Source: Planctomycetota bacterium | GTDB taxonomy: Bacteria > Planctomycetota > Phycisphaerae > Sedimentisphaerales > Anaerohalosphaeraceae | Direction: 5' to 3' | DNA: 6,205 nucleotides | Assembly (NCBI GenBank): GCA_012519365.1 | Contig: JAAYQH010000326.1 | Coordinates: forward strand, 1-6,205 | Shown here: positions 6,056 to 6,205 of the stretch, one piece after another | Numbering within the stretch: the first letter of the stretch is position 1 | Layout: every line of letters starts with the position of its first letter | Notes under the pieces: model-generated | Database searches by the model: none | What the model was told of the DNA's origin: nothing | The model's input: the letters and a program-made list of their open reading frames with translations, nothing else | Made by a program: the position numbers and the translations under genes

Positions 6056-6205
6056 TTACGGATCATGAGGCACACATGGCCTCAATTGTTTTACATTTAT
6101 GTTTAATCGTTGAAGCTCGGCGAGCGTCTTTTTGGTATGCCCGATCCGCGCCTCGCGGTGGCGAGATTGGTAATACGCAATCACGTTGGCTGTGTGGCGA
6201 TAACG
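6056..6205 (-). CDS. C-terminal fragment of an unrecognised basic protein
   Basis: Reading leftward from the window edge, one frame is open for 49 codons to TAA at 6058-6056; the rest of the gene is outside. The peptide contains TANVIAYYQSRHREARIGH, then an amphipathic helix TKKTLAELQRLNINVKQLRP, and ends VPHDP. It is strongly basic, with more than a quarter Arg, Lys and His, which would suit nucleic-acid binding, but I do not recognise the family. Other frames are also open here: one on the minus strand to TGA near 6064 and one on the plus strand from ATG 6076 to the edge. This one is chosen because its residue pattern is the most protein-like and its strand matches the neighbours. Confidence 0.45.
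   Translation of the reverse strand, partial: RYRHTANVIAYYQSRHREARIGHTKKTLAELQRLNINVKQLRPCVPHDP

Noticed and set aside
6066..6093. Hairpin TGAGGC/GCCTCA with a weak T-run on the plus strand
   Set aside because: The stem is six pairs with a seven-base loop, the T-run is interrupted, no plus-strand gene precedes it, and it lies inside the minus-strand reading frame.
6076..6205. Plus-strand frame from ATG 6076 to the edge
   Set aside because: It has no ribosome-binding site or promoter and lies opposite the more protein-like minus-strand frame; it remains possible only if the window is extended.

Overview
The window looks like chromosomal core sequence from a Gram-negative-type bacterium. A predicted MltA-like lytic transglycosylase carrying a lipoprotein signal implies an outer membrane and murein. 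The overall gene style, with an NHACVM-type ureohydrolase, a beta-CASP RNase and a ribosomal protein S9 with an N-terminal tail, would suit a planctomycete or related PVC lineage. That placement is an impression and was not tested.

Left half, plus strand. The window opens in the last 20 codons of an unidentified gene. It is followed after 12 bases by an agmatinase (speB, 78-944), so a polyamine unit is likely; the partial gene could be the agmatine-producing arginine decarboxylase. After a 155-194 base gap holding a good sigma70-type promoter (1056-1084) come an MltA-family murein transglycosylase (1139-2332) and, 33 bases later, a beta-CASP metallo-beta-lactamase-fold RNase (2366-3775). These two are probably co-transcribed.

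Right half, minus strand. The conserved pair rplM-rpsI (L13 then S9) reads leftward from a near-consensus promoter (4995-5022) to a strong intrinsic terminator (3944-3970), facing the RNase gene tail to tail. Upstream of it on the same strand is an AraC/XylS-family regulator (5115-5939) with a weak candidate promoter. At the right edge lie the last 49 codons of an unrecognised, very basic protein (6056-6205), also on the minus strand.

The genes fall into separate housekeeping tasks: polyamine synthesis, cell-wall turnover, RNA processing and the ribosome, plus one regulator with no visible target operon. I found no CRISPR array, insertion sequence, tRNA, integrase or recognisable defence or biosynthetic system. 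The points most worth a second look are the start-codon corrections, an inverted repeat on the mltA-like promoter, the S9 tail, a Cys/His-rich insert in the agmatinase, the altered AraC C-terminus and the unidentified gene at the right edge.
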